59,802 bases of DNA from Alitiscatomonas aceti (GTDB taxonomy: Bacteria > Bacillota > Clostridia > Lachnospirales > Lachnospiraceae): positions 1 through 59,802 of the forward strand of contig NZ_JAOQJF010000019.1 in NCBI RefSeq assembly GCF_025567195.1, written 5' to 3'. A program made the translations under genes and the position numbers. The notes beneath the pieces are model-generated. The model saw only the letters and a list, made by a program, of their open reading frames with translations, did no database searches and was not told the DNA's origin. Every line of letters begins with the position of its first letter. Positions within the stretch are counted from its first letter, which is position 1. Positions 1 to 8,039 of the stretch are shown here, piece by piece.

Positions 1-42
1 GGGGCTGTGGGAAGGCTGTGTAAACAGAATTCCCACAGCTAA
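1..42 (+). pseudogene. possible 3' end of an IS200/IS605 tnpB (partial, cut by window edge)
   Basis: Frame 1 is open from the first base to a TAA at 40-42 and encodes only 13 residues (GAVGRLCKQNSHS). The fragment is far too short to assign alone. It is proposed as the tail of a TnpB-type protein only because the hairpin-rich stretch right after it looks like the right end of an IS200/IS605 element, in which tnpB normally ends just before the terminal hairpins. It could equally be a chance open frame or another gene. Confidence 0.25.
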
Positions 43-50
43 AAGAGAAA

Positions 51-125
51 GCCAGCGCCTTGAGACGCTGGCCTAGCAACAAGGGCTTATAGCCCTAGAG
101 CAAACCACCCGTTGGACGGGTGGTT
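51..125 (+). mobile_element. IS200/IS605-type right end with reRNA (omegaRNA)-like hairpins
   Basis: Three hairpins follow each other closely: GCCAGCG/CGCTGGC at 51-72, AGGGCT-TAT-AGCCCT at 82-96, and a 10-bp stem AACCACCCGT-TGG-ACGGGTGGTT at 103-125. The last, with its ACCACCCG stem, resembles the subterminal hairpin recognised by TnpA at the right end of IS200/IS605 elements. The run of hairpins also resembles the 3' part of the guide RNA that accompanies TnpB. No transposase body lies inside the window, so the element is judged by its end only. The exact right-hand cleavage point, probably a few bases after 125, cannot be fixed. Confidence 0.5.
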
Positions 126-150
126 GTGATTTGTATGAATCTGATATATA

Positions 151-193
151 AAAACCAGTTCCTAGTTCCTGTCAGTGTGGGAACTGGTTTTTT
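151..193. terminator. bidirectional Rho-independent terminator
   Basis: AAAACCAGTTCC (151-162) pairs with GGAACTGGTTTT (180-191), giving a 12-bp stem with T runs on both strands. On the minus strand it lies just beyond the stop of the AIM24-like gene; on the plus strand it would stop reading from the insertion element. Confidence 0.75.
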
Positions 194-216
194 GATAAGT
201 TTGCTTTAAAATACGA

Positions 217-900
217 TCAATTATTCGTCGGAACAAACTGCGCCACCCGTCCGGCGAATTCTGCCAGGTTCTGGGTCTGGAGAAGAACGCGTCCGGGGCC
301 GGTGAGCTTTGTGAGGAACAGGCCTTCTCCGCCGAAGAAGATATTTCCAAGGCCCTTTACGGTTTCGATCTCGTAGCGGACACTGCGGTCAAAGGCCACC
401 ACATTGCCTGTATCGACCTTTAGGATCTCGCCGGGAGCCAGCTGCTTTTCCACCAGATCACCGTCCACCTCAAGGAACGCAATACCCTGGCCGCTGATAT
501 CCTGGAGGATAAAGCCTTCCCCGCCAAAGAAGCCGGAGGAGATTTTTTTCGTGAAGGAGATATTGACATTGACGGAATCCTGGGCGCACAGGAAGGCCCC
601 CTTCTGGCAGATCAGGCCGCCGGTGGCGCTGACATCCAGAGGGTAGATCTGGCCAGCCACAGTGGAAGCAAAGGCAATGAGAGCGCCGGGCCTCTGGGCA
701 GTATAGGTGGCCATGAACAGGGATTCTCCTGCAAACATGCGGCCGATTCCCTTCATGAGACCGCCGCGGGTGTTGGTGGCCATGGCGATCCCGTCGCTCA
801 TCCATGTCATGCCTCCGGACTGGGTAAATACGCTCTCACCTTTCGAATCGAACATGATCTCCACAGCAGGCATTGTGTCACCTACAATACGATATTTCAT
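217..900 (-). CDS. TIGR00266/AIM24 family protein
   Basis: A 227-residue soluble protein of the TIGR00266/AIM24 family, a beta-strand-rich fold whose biochemical role in bacteria is not established. Family features seen are the start MKYRIVGDTMPAVEI, a central FGGEGFILQDISGQG segment and a second FGGEGLFLTKLTGPG segment near the end; the duplicated Gly-rich segments reflect an internal repeat. The start at 900 is chosen because GGAGGG lies 5 bases upstream; the frame continues a further 26 codons upstream without a ribosome site. It stands alone on the minus strand, bounded downstream by the hairpin at 151-193. Family assignment is firm, function is not. Confidence 0.85.
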   Translation of the reverse strand: MKYRIVGDTMPAVEIMFDSKGESVFTQSGGMTWMSDGIAMATNTRGGLMKGIGRMFAGESLFMATYTAQRPGALIAFASTVAGQIYPLDVSATGGLICQKGAFLCAQDSVNVNISFTKKISSGFFGGEGFILQDISGQGIAFLEVDGDLVEKQLAPGEILKVDTGNVVAFDRSVRYEIETVKGLGNIFFGGEGLFLTKLTGPGRVLLQTQNLAEFAGRVAQFVPTNN

Positions 901-1070
901 ATGGGTCCCTCCTTTAAGAATGATACATGAATGGCAGCCCATGATCCTCATGATGGCGTGCGGCAGAGGCGGGGCCATACTGTTTTTATCATTTTATCAT
1001 ACAGGCCGCAGGATGAACAGATGGAAACATTTCAAAAACGTTACGCTTTTATTAATTCTTCTGCGGGCAC

Positions 1071-1099
1071 TTGTGTGGATTCCGGGCGGATGTTAGAAT
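1071..1099 (+). promoter_or_regulatory. possible promoter for the lipoprotein/decarboxylase genes
   Basis: TTGTGT (1071-1076) and TAGAAT (1094-1099) are spaced by 17 bases, 21 bases before the ATG at 1121. The -35 is weak and the resulting leader would be very short. The rest of the 901-1120 gap between the divergent genes shows nothing else recognisable. Confidence 0.3.
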
Positions 1100-1120
1100 G
1101 AACGCAGGATGGTGATCAGA

Positions 1121-2203
1121 ATGAGAAAATGGATCATAAATATGGGGATCCTGACAGGGATCTGGCTGACTCTGGCCGGCTGTGGGGCTCCCAAAGCCCA
1201 GGTAATCATGGAGGCGGAAACGGCAGCTGCGGATAGGACAGAGACCCAGGCTGGACAGGAGCTGCTGGGAGATCCAAAGGAGAGGGCAGAGGAAACGGTT
1301 TCTTTTCTGGAGCAGTTTGAGAGCAGCCTTTCCTTCCGGGATATGGACCGGGAAAGGGCAGCTGCTTACGGCGGTCCCCTGGAGGATTCTTACGCGTTTT
1401 ACGGACGTGAAACAGAGGACGGGGCAGGCTATGTCCTGGGGATCAAAATACGGAAGGAGAGCCTTCTGGACGGGCTTACGGTGTATGGAGAGGACGATCA
1501 TATGGAGGCAGTGATCCAGAATGACCAGGACGGTGGCTATGATACCGTTTATGAGCTGGATGGCATATCGGTATTTCTTTCGGGTTCATCCCAGAATGGG
1601 GTTTTAAATGAGGTCCTGTATCTGCAGCCGGAGGATCTGGAGACGCCGGAGGAGCTTTTAAATGCCTTTGACCTGGGATACTGCCATGGAGCCGCAGGTG
1701 CAGCCTATGTCCGGGATGTGCTGGAGCGGCAGGTCCGCTTTACGCCGCCGGATACTGAGGCATACCTGGCAGTGGAGGTGGAACGGGACGGAGAGCTTTG
1801 CACAGAATACGTTCCTCTGACACGGGAGGAGGAGCGGGAGATCCTGGATTCCAAAGAACCGGTTCCTTTGGAGGACGGAGACAGACTGGAGTTCTTTGTG
1901 AGCCAGGAAACGTATGAGGAACAGGATATAGATGGTGGCGCGGTCACGGCTCCGGCCCTGCGGATCGCAGAGGAACGATGCGGGTTCCGGCCTTCTTATA
2001 TTGAGCCAGATATGGACATAGAAAAGAAAGAGGAAACCAGAGAAGAGGCAGAGAAAGAGAACGAAGGGGAAGACGGAGAAGAAACCGGGGAAGAAAATGA
2101 AGAAGCCAGAGAGGAAGCCGGAGAAGAGAGCGAAGAAGCCAGAGAAGAAGCCGGAGAAAGGGCCAGGGAGGCCATGGAAAATGGAGAAGCCGATGGAGAT
2201 TAG
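1121..2203 (+). CDS. secreted lipoprotein with Glu-rich repetitive C-terminal tail, unknown function
   Basis: A 360-residue protein with a lipoprotein signal peptide: basic MRKW start, hydrophobic stretch, lipobox LAGC near residue 20. It should be anchored outside the membrane by a diacylglyceryl-Cys. The middle, roughly residues 40-300, is acidic and matches no family I recognise. The last ~60 residues are almost all Glu, Arg, Ala and Gly in repeats of the EEAREEAGEE type. An upstream in-frame ATG at 1109 is possible, but 1121 gives the better signal peptide. The 3' end overlaps the start of the decarboxylase gene by 11 bases, so translation is probably coupled. Function unknown. Confidence 0.7.
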   Translation: MRKWIINMGILTGIWLTLAGCGAPKAQVIMEAETAAADRTETQAGQELLGDPKERAEETVSFLEQFESSLSFRDMDRERAAAYGGPLEDSYAFYGRETEDGAGYVLGIKIRKESLLDGLTVYGEDDHMEAVIQNDQDGGYDTVYELDGISVFLSGSSQNGVLNEVLYLQPEDLETPEELLNAFDLGYCHGAAGAAYVRDVLERQVRFTPPDTEAYLAVEVERDGELCTEYVPLTREEEREILDSKEPVPLEDGDRLEFFVSQETYEEQDIDGGAVTAPALRIAEERCGFRPSYIEPDMDIEKKEETREEAEKENEGEDGEETGEENEEAREEAGEESEEAREEAGERAREAMENGEADGD

Positions 2204-3743
2204 AAAAAATAGTTTATTGGAAAAATTAGAAAATTATGGAAAATCGGATTTTTATCCGTTTCATATGCCAGGCCATAAAAGGCAGGATTTTTTGAATGGT
2301 TTTCCGGATCCGTATTCCATCGACATTACAGAGATCGACGGTTTCGATAACCTGCATCATGCGGAAGGGATCTTAAAGGAATCCATGGAGCGTGCGGCAG
2401 AGATCTATGGGGCGGACCAGACGTGTTATCTGGTAAATGGCAGCACCTGCGGGATCTTAAGCGCTGTCTGCGGCTCCACGGCCTGGGGCGGAAAGCTCCT
2501 TATGGCCAGAAACTGCCACAAGTCGGCGTATCACGGGCTGATCTTAAACCATCTGGAGCCTGTATATGTGTATCCGTCTTATCTGGAGGGGCCGGGGATC
2601 AGCGGAGGAGTCTGTCCTTCAGATGTGAGAAGGATCCTGGAGCAGGATAAAAAGCGGGAGATCCAGGCGGTTCTGGTGGTCTCTCCTACGTATGAAGGCG
2701 TCGTATCGGACATTGCAGGGATCGCGGCAGCGGCCCATGAGCATGGGATCCAGCTGATCGTGGACGAGGCCCACGGCGCGCACCTTCCCTTTGGCGGAAA
2801 GGAAAACGGCTTTCCGGAGCCAGCGCTGTCCATGGGGGCGGACGTGGTGATCCAGAGCCTCCATAAGACGCTCCCATGCTTTACCCAGACGGCGGTCCTC
2901 CATATGAAGGGGGATCTGGCGGACCGGGAAAGGATCTGCCGATATCTGGGGATGTTCCAGAGCTCCAGCCCGTCGTATGTTTTCATGGCGGCTATGGAGC
3001 AGTGCATCCGGTTCATGGACGGGGACGGACGCCGGGAGATGGCGGCTTATGGAAAGCGGCTGGAGCGGTTTTTCCAGCAGGTAAAGGATCTTAGGAACTT
3101 AAAGGTACTGGACTGGGAGAAGATCGTGGAGGCAGATCATTCCAGAAAAGCCGGAGCAGCTCCCGGAACGATTTCTGTGTACGGCTGGGATCCCTCAAAG
3201 ATCGTTATTTCCTGTAAGAGAGTCTGGTTTAAGAACGTCTCTGGGGAAAGGCAGCGGTTAAGCGGAGAGGCTCTGGGAAACATCCTGCGGGAGCGGTATC
3301 ATCTGGAAATGGAGATGTGTGCGCCGGAATATGTCATTGGAATGACGTCGGTAATGGACACGGAGGAAGGACTTCTGCGGCTGGAAAAGGCCCTCTGGGA
3401 GCTGGATCAGGAGCTGGACACAGAGCCGGAAAGCGTTTCCGGCAGAACGGGGGAAGGCCATGGAGACAGAGGGCTTTCTGAGCTTCCACAGCCGCCTCTG
3501 CGGCTTTCTCCGGCGGAGGCCATGGAAATGCCCGGGATCAGGAAAAGGCTGTCAGAAAGCGCCGGCAGCGTGTCACGGGAATTTATCTATCTGTATCCTC
3601 CGGGGATCCCGGTCCTGGCTCCGGGAGAGGAGATCACAGAAGACGTTCTGGAGCGGGCAGCCTGGTATGAAGCTATGGGGCTGTCTGTCCAGGGCCTGGA
3701 GGACCCATCCCTTTCCAACATAATAACGGTTGCGGAAAAATAA
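2193..3743 (+). CDS. Orn/Lys/Arg decarboxylase family protein (fold-type I PLP enzyme)
   Basis: A 516-residue PLP enzyme of the YaaO/SpeA-like branch of the Orn/Lys/Arg decarboxylases, expected to decarboxylate a basic amino acid to a polyamine or its precursor. The family signature FHMPGHKRQ lies near residue 22. VDEAHGAH carries the cofactor-binding Asp, and QSLHKTLPCFTQ carries the PLP-binding Lys. The C-terminal domain holds PGIPVLAPGEEIT. The start at 2193 has GGAGA 6 bases upstream; the frame is open back to 2097, but that stretch reads Lys/Pro/Glu repeats because it overlaps the repetitive tail of the lipoprotein gene. In Bacillus the homologue (yaaO) is also near holB and yaaT. Exact substrate cannot be told from sequence. 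Confidence 0.88.
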   Translation: MEIRKNSLLEKLENYGKSDFYPFHMPGHKRQDFLNGFPDPYSIDITEIDGFDNLHHAEGILKESMERAAEIYGADQTCYLVNGSTCGILSAVCGSTAWGGKLLMARNCHKSAYHGLILNHLEPVYVYPSYLEGPGISGGVCPSDVRRILEQDKKREIQAVLVVSPTYEGVVSDIAGIAAAAHEHGIQLIVDEAHGAHLPFGGKENGFPEPALSMGADVVIQSLHKTLPCFTQTAVLHMKGDLADRERICRYLGMFQSSSPSYVFMAAMEQCIRFMDGDGRREMAAYGKRLERFFQQVKDLRNLKVLDWEKIVEADHSRKAGAAPGTISVYGWDPSKIVISCKRVWFKNVSGERQRLSGEALGNILRERYHLEMEMCAPEYVIGMTSVMDTEEGLLRLEKALWELDQELDTEPESVSGRTGEGHGDRGLSELPQPPLRLSPAEAMEMPGIRKRLSESAGSVSREFIYLYPPGIPVLAPGEEITEDVLERAAWYEAMGLSVQGLEDPSLSNIITVAEK

Positions 3744-3829
3744 GGGTTTATGTTACAATGTCAGTCAGTTGGGCCAATATTGCAGCATGGCTCCAGGATT
3801 GTACAGCAAAAGAGAACGGAGCGCAGAAA

Positions 3830-4414
3830 ATGGGCAGGATCTTTTATATCATGGGCAAGAGCGCCACAGGTAAGGATACGGTATTTAAGGAGCTTTTAAA
3901 GCGGAGGCCGGAGCTTACGACGGTGGTTCCCTATACCACCCGTCCCATCCGGGAGGGAGAGACAGACGGGGTGGAGTATTTTTTTACTTCGTCAGAAAAA
4001 CTGGAACAGTTTAAAAATTCCGGAAAGATCGTGGAGCTTAGGACGTATGAGACGGTCATGGGGCCGTGGAGCTATTTTACCATGGACGACGGCCAGTTTG
4101 ATATCCATGGAGAAGGGGACTGTCTGATGATCGGGACCCTGGAATCCTATGAAAAGATGTGCCGGTACTACGGAAACGGGGCGCTGGTCCCGGTTTATAT
4201 AGAGGTCCCCGACGGGATCCGGCTCCTTCGGGCCGTGAAACGGGAGGGAAAACAGAAAAATCCCAATTACAGGGAGGTCTGCCGCAGGTATCTGGCCGAC
4301 GAGGATGATTTTTCTGAAGAGCTCCTTTCCAGGCTCCGGATCGGAAAACGGTTTTCCAACACAGACCTGGAGGCCTGTCTGGAAGAAATTTTAAAGGAAA
4401 TGGAATCACACTGA
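3830..4414 (+). CDS. guanylate kinase-like P-loop kinase
   Basis: A 194-residue protein of the guanylate kinase family, which phosphorylates GMP to GDP using ATP. The GMP-binding signature is clear: PYTTRPIREGETDGVEYFF near residues 41-59. The P-loop reads GKSATGKDT, with Asp where GxxxxGK is normally followed by Ser or Thr, so activity may be altered. The start at 3830 is preceded by GGAG at about 8 bases; an upstream ATG at 3758 in the same frame lacks a ribosome site. It occupies the slot that tmk (thymidylate kinase) has in the Bacillus yaaO-holB-yaaT cluster. It may be a specialised paralogue rather than the cell's main gmk. Confidence 0.75.
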   Translation: MGRIFYIMGKSATGKDTVFKELLKRRPELTTVVPYTTRPIREGETDGVEYFFTSSEKLEQFKNSGKIVELRTYETVMGPWSYFTMDDGQFDIHGEGDCLMIGTLESYEKMCRYYGNGALVPVYIEVPDGIRLLRAVKREGKQKNPNYREVCRRYLADEDDFSEELLSRLRIGKRFSNTDLEACLEEILKEMESH

Positions 4415-4465
4415 AAAATGTGATATAATAGAAGGAAGTTTCGATAAAAGATTGGAGGGATGGTT

Positions 4466-5473
4466 ATGCTGGAGGGTAAGGTTACAGGTTTTCAGGATAT
4501 TCTTGGAAACGATATGGTCAAAGAGCATTTTAAAAAGGCCATCGAAAATCATAAAATATCTCACGCATATATTCTGACAGGCGAGGCTGGAATGGGGAGA
4601 AAATCCATCGCCAATGCATTTGCCATGACGCTCCTTTGTGAAAAAGGAGGCAATGAGCCTTGTATGGTATGCCATTCCTGCAAACAGGTTCTGGGGGGAA
4701 ACTACCCGGATCTCATCTATGTGACCCACAGCAAGCCGGGGAGCATCGGCGTGGACGATATACGGGAACAGATCAACGATACCATCATGATCCGGCCGTA
4801 CAGCAGCTATTATAAGATCTATATTGTGGACGAGGCGGAGAAGATGACGGTACAGGCCCAGAACGCCCTTTTAAAGACCATGGAGGAGCCGCCGTCTTAT
4901 GCGGTCATCATCCTGATCACCACCAACCAGGAGGCGTTTCTTCCCACGATCCTCTCCAGGTGCGTCCAGCTGAAATTAAAGCCCTTAAAGGATTTTACAG
5001 TGAAAAGCTATCTGACGGAGCATCTGGATATTCCGGAAAAGGAGGCGGAGATCTGCGCAGCCTTTGCCCGTGGAAATCTGGGAAAGGCCATCCACCTGGC
5101 ATCCTCCGACGAATTTAAGGAGTTGTTCCAGAAAGTCATGAATATCGTGAAAAATGTAAGATCCATGGATATTGCAGTGCTTCTGGACTGTATCCGCGAG
5201 ATCAAGGAAATGAACTTTGATATCGAAGAGGTGCTGGATCTGATGCAGCTCTGGTACAGGGACGTCCTTATGTTCAAGGTGACAAAGGATATGAACCTGC
5301 TGATATTTAAGGATGAATATAAAATGATCAATGAACTGGGGGAAAAGGCTGACTATGCGGGGCTGGAGCAGATCCTCAGCGCCATCGACACGGCGCGGGC
5401 GAGACTGGAGGCCAACGTCAACCTGGAACTGGTGATGGAGCTTTTGTTCCTGACCATGAAGAACCCGTCGTAA
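4466..5473 (+). CDS. holB: DNA polymerase III subunit delta prime
   Basis: A 335-residue AAA+ clamp-loader subunit that helps load the sliding clamp during replication. Visible features: an N-terminal nucleotide-binding fold with the modified P-loop GEAGMGRKS, a Cys cluster (CEKGGNEPCMVCHSC) matching the zinc module of clamp-loader AAA+ domains, VDEAEKM in place of a Walker B, and the SRC motif (TILSRCVQL). The C-terminal part is helical. The start at 4466 has GGAGGG 6 bases upstream; the ATG at 4460 lies too close to that site. Followed after 10 bases by ricT, as in Bacillus. Confidence 0.93.
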   Translation: MLEGKVTGFQDILGNDMVKEHFKKAIENHKISHAYILTGEAGMGRKSIANAFAMTLLCEKGGNEPCMVCHSCKQVLGGNYPDLIYVTHSKPGSIGVDDIREQINDTIMIRPYSSYYKIYIVDEAEKMTVQAQNALLKTMEEPPSYAVIILITTNQEAFLPTILSRCVQLKLKPLKDFTVKSYLTEHLDIPEKEAEICAAFARGNLGKAIHLASSDEFKELFQKVMNIVKNVRSMDIAVLLDCIREIKEMNFDIEEVLDLMQLWYRDVLMFKVTKDMNLLIFKDEYKMINELGEKADYAGLEQILSAIDTARARLEANVNLELVMELLFLTMKNPS

Positions 5474-5483
5474 GGAGATAAGA

Positions 5484-6395
5484 ATGACAAAAGTAATCGG
5501 AGTCCGTTTCCGCAAAGCGGGAAAGGTATATTATTTCAGTCCGGGAGATGAGGAGATCAAAGCCGGACAGCACGTGATCGTGGAGACAGCCAGGGGCGTG
5601 GAATACGGCCACGTGGTCCTCGGAAGCCACGAGGTGGACGATAAAAAGGTGATCCAGCCCTTAAAGCCTGTGATCCGGATGGCTACGGCAGCCGACGAGG
5701 AGATCGAGAGAAGGAATAAGGAAAAGGAGAAGGAAGCCTTTAAGATCTGTCTGGAAAAGATCAAAAAGCATGAGCTGGATATGAAGCTCATCGATACGGA
5801 ATATACCTTTGACAATAATAAGGTGCTGTTCTATTTCACAGCCGACGGAAGGATCGATTTCCGGGACCTGGTAAAGGATCTGGCATCCGTATTTAAGACC
5901 AGGATCGAGCTGCGCCAGATCGGCGTCCGGGACGAGACGAAGATTGTCGGCGGCATCGGGATCTGCGGAAGACCGCTGTGCTGCGCCTCCTACCTGTCTG
6001 AGTTTATCCCGGTGTCCATTAAGATGGCCAAGGAACAGAACCTGTCCTTAAATCCCACAAAGATATCCGGCGTCTGCGGAAGGCTCATGTGCTGCTTAAA
6101 GTACGAGGAAGAGACGTATGAGGAGTTAAATGGGCGGCTTCCCAATATCGGGGATTATGTGACCACCGACGACGGCTTAAAGGGAGAGGTCCACAGCGTC
6201 AGCATCCTAAGGCAGCTGGTGAAGGTGGTTGTCACCGTCAACGGAGATGAAAAGGAGATCCGCGAATATAAGGTGGATCAGCTGAAATTCCGTCCCAAGA
6301 GGAAAAAGGAAAAAATGAGCATCAGCGACGCAGAATTAAAGCAGCTGGAGGCTCTGGAGAAAAAAGAAGGGAAATCGAAGCTGGATGATAACTGA
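5484..6395 (+). CDS. ricT: PSP1-domain protein RicT (YaaT)
   Basis: A 303-residue PSP1 superfamily protein, homologous to B. subtilis RicT. There it forms the RicAFT complex with RicA and RicF, carries Fe-S clusters and is required for RNase Y-dependent mRNA maturation, sporulation and competence. The family's conserved cysteines are present in CGRPLCC and CGRLMCC, about 30 residues apart. The PSP1 core begins at the N-terminus (VRFRKAGKVYYFSPG). The C-terminal tail is Lys/Glu-rich. Start is preceded by AAGGAGATAAG. It overlaps the next gene by 11 bases. Confidence 0.92.
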   Translation: MTKVIGVRFRKAGKVYYFSPGDEEIKAGQHVIVETARGVEYGHVVLGSHEVDDKKVIQPLKPVIRMATAADEEIERRNKEKEKEAFKICLEKIKKHELDMKLIDTEYTFDNNKVLFYFTADGRIDFRDLVKDLASVFKTRIELRQIGVRDETKIVGGIGICGRPLCCASYLSEFIPVSIKMAKEQNLSLNPTKISGVCGRLMCCLKYEEETYEELNGRLPNIGDYVTTDDGLKGEVHSVSILRQLVKVVVTVNGDEKEIREYKVDQLKFRPKRKKEKMSISDAELKQLEALEKKEGKSKLDDN

Positions 6396-7122
6396 TCTGA
6401 TGGAAAATGAGCGGCTGGACGACCTTCAGAGAAACGGGCTGAAGATCATCCAGAAGACCGACGGCTTCTGCTTCGGAATGGACGCGGTGCTGCTTTCCGG
6501 GTTTGCATCAGTAAAGCCCGGGGAACGGGCGCTGGATCTGGGTACTGGGACCGGGATCATCCCCCTTCTCCTTTCGGCAAAAACAAAAGGAGAGCATTTC
6601 ACCGGGCTGGAGATCCAGACAGAGATCATGAAAATGGCCCAGAGGAGCGTGGCCTTAAACGGCCTGGAAAAAAAGATCGACATCATACAGGGAGACATTA
6701 AGGAAGCCAGCCGGATCTTCGGAGCGGCTTCCTTTGATGTAGTGACCTCAAATCCCCCCTATATGAACGATGCCCATGGCCTTAAGAATCCCGGGGATGT
6801 GAAGGCCATTTCCCGTCATGAGGTGCTCTGCACCTTAGAGGACGTGGTCCGGGAGGGAACAAAGGCGTTAAAGCCCGGAGGCCGTTTCTACATGGTCCAC
6901 AGGCCCCACCGGCTGGCAGAGATCATTACGGTGATGAGGCAGTATAAGCTGGAGCCCAAGCGGATGAAATTTGTCCATCCCTTTGCAGATAAGGACGCCA
7001 ACATGGTCCTCATTGAGGCTGTCCGGGGCGGGGGAGCCTGGCTTAAGCTGGAACCGCCGGTGATCGTTTATAAGGAGCCGGGGGTCTATACGGACGAGAT
7101 CTATGAGATATACGGATACTAG
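6385..7122 (+). CDS. tRNA1(Val) (adenine(37)-N6)-methyltransferase-like SAM enzyme (YabB/YfiC family)
   Basis: A class I SAM-dependent methyltransferase of up to 245 residues. Motif I reads ALDLGTGTGIIPLLL, and the catalytic motif IV typical of N6-adenine enzymes reads TSNPPYMND. The family modifies A37 in tRNA1(Val), and B. subtilis YabB lies in the same neighbourhood. The gene overlaps ricT by 11 bases, implying coupled translation. Start is uncertain between ATG at 6385 and ATG at 6400; neither has a good ribosome site. The substrate is inferred from family and context. Confidence 0.85.
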   Translation: MITDLMENERLDDLQRNGLKIIQKTDGFCFGMDAVLLSGFASVKPGERALDLGTGTGIIPLLLSAKTKGEHFTGLEIQTEIMKMAQRSVALNGLEKKIDIIQGDIKEASRIFGAASFDVVTSNPPYMNDAHGLKNPGDVKAISRHEVLCTLEDVVREGTKALKPGGRFYMVHRPHRLAEIITVMRQYKLEPKRMKFVHPFADKDANMVLIEAVRGGGAWLKLEPPVIVYKEPGVYTDEIYEIYGY

Positions 7123-7190
7123 GAGCCGCGTCCGGGGGACATGGTGCCCCTGCCGGGGATAACAGAAACCGTCGGAAAGGAGATACAGAC

Positions 7191-8039
7191 ATGGCGGGAA
7201 AGCTATATTTATGTGCAACGCCCATTGGAAATCTGGATGATATCACCCTGCGGGTGTTAAATACATTAAAAGAGGTGGATCTGATCGCCGCAGAGGATAC
7301 CCGCCACAGCATCAAGCTTTTAAATCATTTTGATATTAAAACGCCCATGACCAGCTACCATGAGTATAACAAGGTGGAGAAGGCCAGGTATCTTGTGGAT
7401 AAGCTGAGGGAAGGTACCAACATTGCGTTGATAACTGACGCGGGAACGCCTGGGATCTCGGATCCCGGGGAGGAGCTGGTGAAGCAGTGCTATGAGGCCG
7501 GGATCGAGCTGACCTCCCTTCCGGGACCTGCCGCCTGTATCACGGCCCTGACCATCTCCGGCATGGCCACCAGGCGCTTTTCCTTTGAGGCCTTTCTGCC
7601 CCCGGATAAAAAGGAGAAGCAGAGGATCCTGGAGGAATTAAAGCAGGAGACCAGGACCATGATCCTCTATGAGGCCCCCCACCGGCTGGTCAGGACCCTG
7701 GAGGAGCTTATGGAGGCTCTGGGGGACCGGAATATCACCATCTGCCGGGAGCTGACGAAAAAGTATGAGACGGCCTTCAGGACCACCTTTTCCGGGGCTC
7801 TGGCCCACTATGAGAACGAAGAGCCCAGAGGCGAGTGCGTCATCGTCGTAGAGGGGAAGAGCCTGGAGGAGATCGAAAAGGAAAAGGCAGCGGCCTGGGA
7901 GGACATGACAGTGGAGGAGCACATGGACCTGTACCTGGAACAGGGTATGGACCGGAAGGACGCCATGAAGCAGGTGGCAAAGGACCGGGGGATCAGCAAA
8001 AGGGATGTATACCAGGTGCTGGTGGAGAGAAAGCTATAA
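7191..8039 (+). CDS. rsmI: 16S rRNA (cytidine(1402)-2'-O)-methyltransferase
   Basis: A 282-residue tetrapyrrole-methylase-fold enzyme that 2'-O-methylates C1402 in the decoding centre of 16S rRNA using SAM. Recognisable from LYLCATPIGNLDDITLR at the N-terminus, AAEDTRHS, the SAM-binding ALITDAGTPGISDPG segment and LPGPAACITAL. The C-terminal RsmI helix-turn-helix-like tail (MKQVAKDRGISKRDVYQ) is present. The start has AAGGAG 9 bases upstream. It ends the housekeeping run; its last 6 bases overlap the convergent DUF3307 gene. Confidence 0.95.
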   Translation: MAGKLYLCATPIGNLDDITLRVLNTLKEVDLIAAEDTRHSIKLLNHFDIKTPMTSYHEYNKVEKARYLVDKLREGTNIALITDAGTPGISDPGEELVKQCYEAGIELTSLPGPAACITALTISGMATRRFSFEAFLPPDKKEKQRILEELKQETRTMILYEAPHRLVRTLEELMEALGDRNITICRELTKKYETAFRTTFSGALAHYENEEPRGECVIVVEGKSLEEIEKEKAAAWEDMTVEEHMDLYLEQGMDRKDAMKQVAKDRGISKRDVYQVLVERKL

